DNA from: an uncultured Bacteroidales bacterium
GTDB taxonomy: Bacteria > Bacteroidota > Bacteroidia > Bacteroidales > P3
Length of the DNA stretch: 64,000 nt
Assembly (NCBI GenBank): GCA_900316055.1
Contig: ONBK01000001.1
Coordinates: forward strand, 344,015 to 408,014
Reading direction: 5' to 3'
The notes below the pieces were generated by a model, which was given only the letters and a program-made list of their open reading frames with translations, did not search any database and had not been told where the DNA came from. Numbering within the stretch: the first letter of the stretch is position 1; every line of letters starts with the position of its first letter. A program made the position numbers and the translations under genes. Positions 63,782-64,000 of this stretch are shown here, in pieces.

Positions 63782-64000
63782 ATGGCAAATATAAAAATTT
63801 CCGAAGAAAAGATCAACGTTATCAAAGACATCTGCAAGAGCTTTGGTAACCGCAGCGGCGAGGTCATCAACGTCCTCCACCAGGTGCAGGGCAAATTCGG
63901 CTACCTGCCCGCCGAGGTCCAGGAAGTCATCGCCCACGAGTTGAACATGCCCGTGGCCAAGGTCTATGGTATCGTCTCCTTCTACAGCTTCTTCACCATG
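63782..64000 (+). CDS. hydC: NuoE-like subunit (HydC/HndA-like), cut by window edge
   Basis: The open frame from ATG 63782 has no stop before the edge: MANIKISEEKINVIKDICKS, then VLHQVQGKFGYLPAEVQEVIAHELN and VYGIVSFYSFFTM. This is the N-terminal helical part of the 24-kDa NuoE-type [2Fe-2S] subunit (GYLPxE, VYGVxxFYxxF). The cysteine motifs would lie beyond the window. The gap to hydA is 18 bp. Confidence 0.95.
   Translation, partial: MANIKISEEKINVIKDICKSFGNRSGEVINVLHQVQGKFGYLPAEVQEVIAHELNMPVAKVYGIVSFYSFFTM

Noticed and set aside
60059-63937. Long frames antisense to hydB and hydA
   Set aside because: Their composition mirrors the sense genes; the sense strand has intact iron-sulfur motifs.

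Overview
The window is chromosomal DNA from a Bacteroidota bacterium, most likely an uncultured anaerobic Bacteroidales. The evidence is repeated TAnnTTTG-type -7 promoter boxes, a PorX-type response regulator, several large secreted proteins with the type IX secretion (T9SS) C-terminal domain ending in a PARKVVVV-like strand, a DUF4295/L33 pair, GlsB/GlsA-like glycine-lipid acyltransferases, and a trimeric-type [FeFe] hydrogenase operon. No rRNA, tRNA, CRISPR array, prophage or insertion sequence was seen. The left edge cuts a beta-carbonic anhydrase and the right edge cuts the NuoE-like hydrogenase subunit.

Layout. 1-5.2 kb: carbonic anhydrase, DUF2147 protein, a fused double-ATPase ABC protein, an OmpA-like protein, a DksA-like protein, rimM and rpsP. 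5.2-7.3 kb: an 11-bp-periodic palindromic element, glmM and a tiny PspC protein. 7.3-18.6 kb, all minus strand: M3 peptidase, thioredoxin-like protein, mnmE, a 4-TM protein, uvrA, a secreted protein and porX. 18.7-22.2 kb: mfd. 22.2-33.9 kb: a surface/secretion region with an S41-like lipoprotein, an outer-membrane barrel, a BspA-like LRR protein, a subtilisin-M6 double protease, small envelope proteins and a membrane-anchored AraC/TPR regulator. 34-43.8 kb: purA, murB, a MATE transporter, an M20 hydrolase, ileS, DUF4295 and rpmG. 44-48.7 kb: pfkA, a flavodoxin-like lipoprotein, purH and mreB. 48.8-52.9 kb: dacB, engB, glsB and glsA. 53-56.6 kb: a CstA-family transporter, a YD-repeat-like protein, a Cas4-like nuclease and a LOG-family protein. 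56.7-59.4 kb: a second T9SS subtilisin. 59.6-64 kb: the hydrogenase operon (HndB-, HndC/HydB-, HndD/HydA- and HndA/HydC-like).

The most unusual signal is not a gene. About 30 short tracts of 3-7 units with a strict 7-bp period (a few 8 or 9 bp) are scattered through the window. The units are all different, but almost every one carries TAA, TAG or TGA at the same position, so the general form is (T[A/G][A/G]NNNN)n. Because 7 is 1 modulo 3, three units give a stop in all three frames. Many tracts start at a gene's own stop codon, in register with it (glmM, porX, dacB, the LRR gene and others), forming three-frame stop ladders. Others lie inside housekeeping genes (mnmE, uvrA, mfd, ileS, dacB, the ABC ATPase). 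There the stop-bearing strand is either antisense, or the units whose stop would fall in frame are exactly the ones that have changed. Two further elements with an 11-bp period and long inverted repeats lie between genes.

Genes that work together: PorX and four T9SS-type cargo or envelope proteins; glsB-glsA for N-acyl glycine lipids, coupled to engB and dacB; murB, glmM, dacB and mreB for the cell wall; uvrA and mfd for nucleotide excision repair; and the hydrogenase genes for NADH- and ferredoxin-linked hydrogen metabolism.
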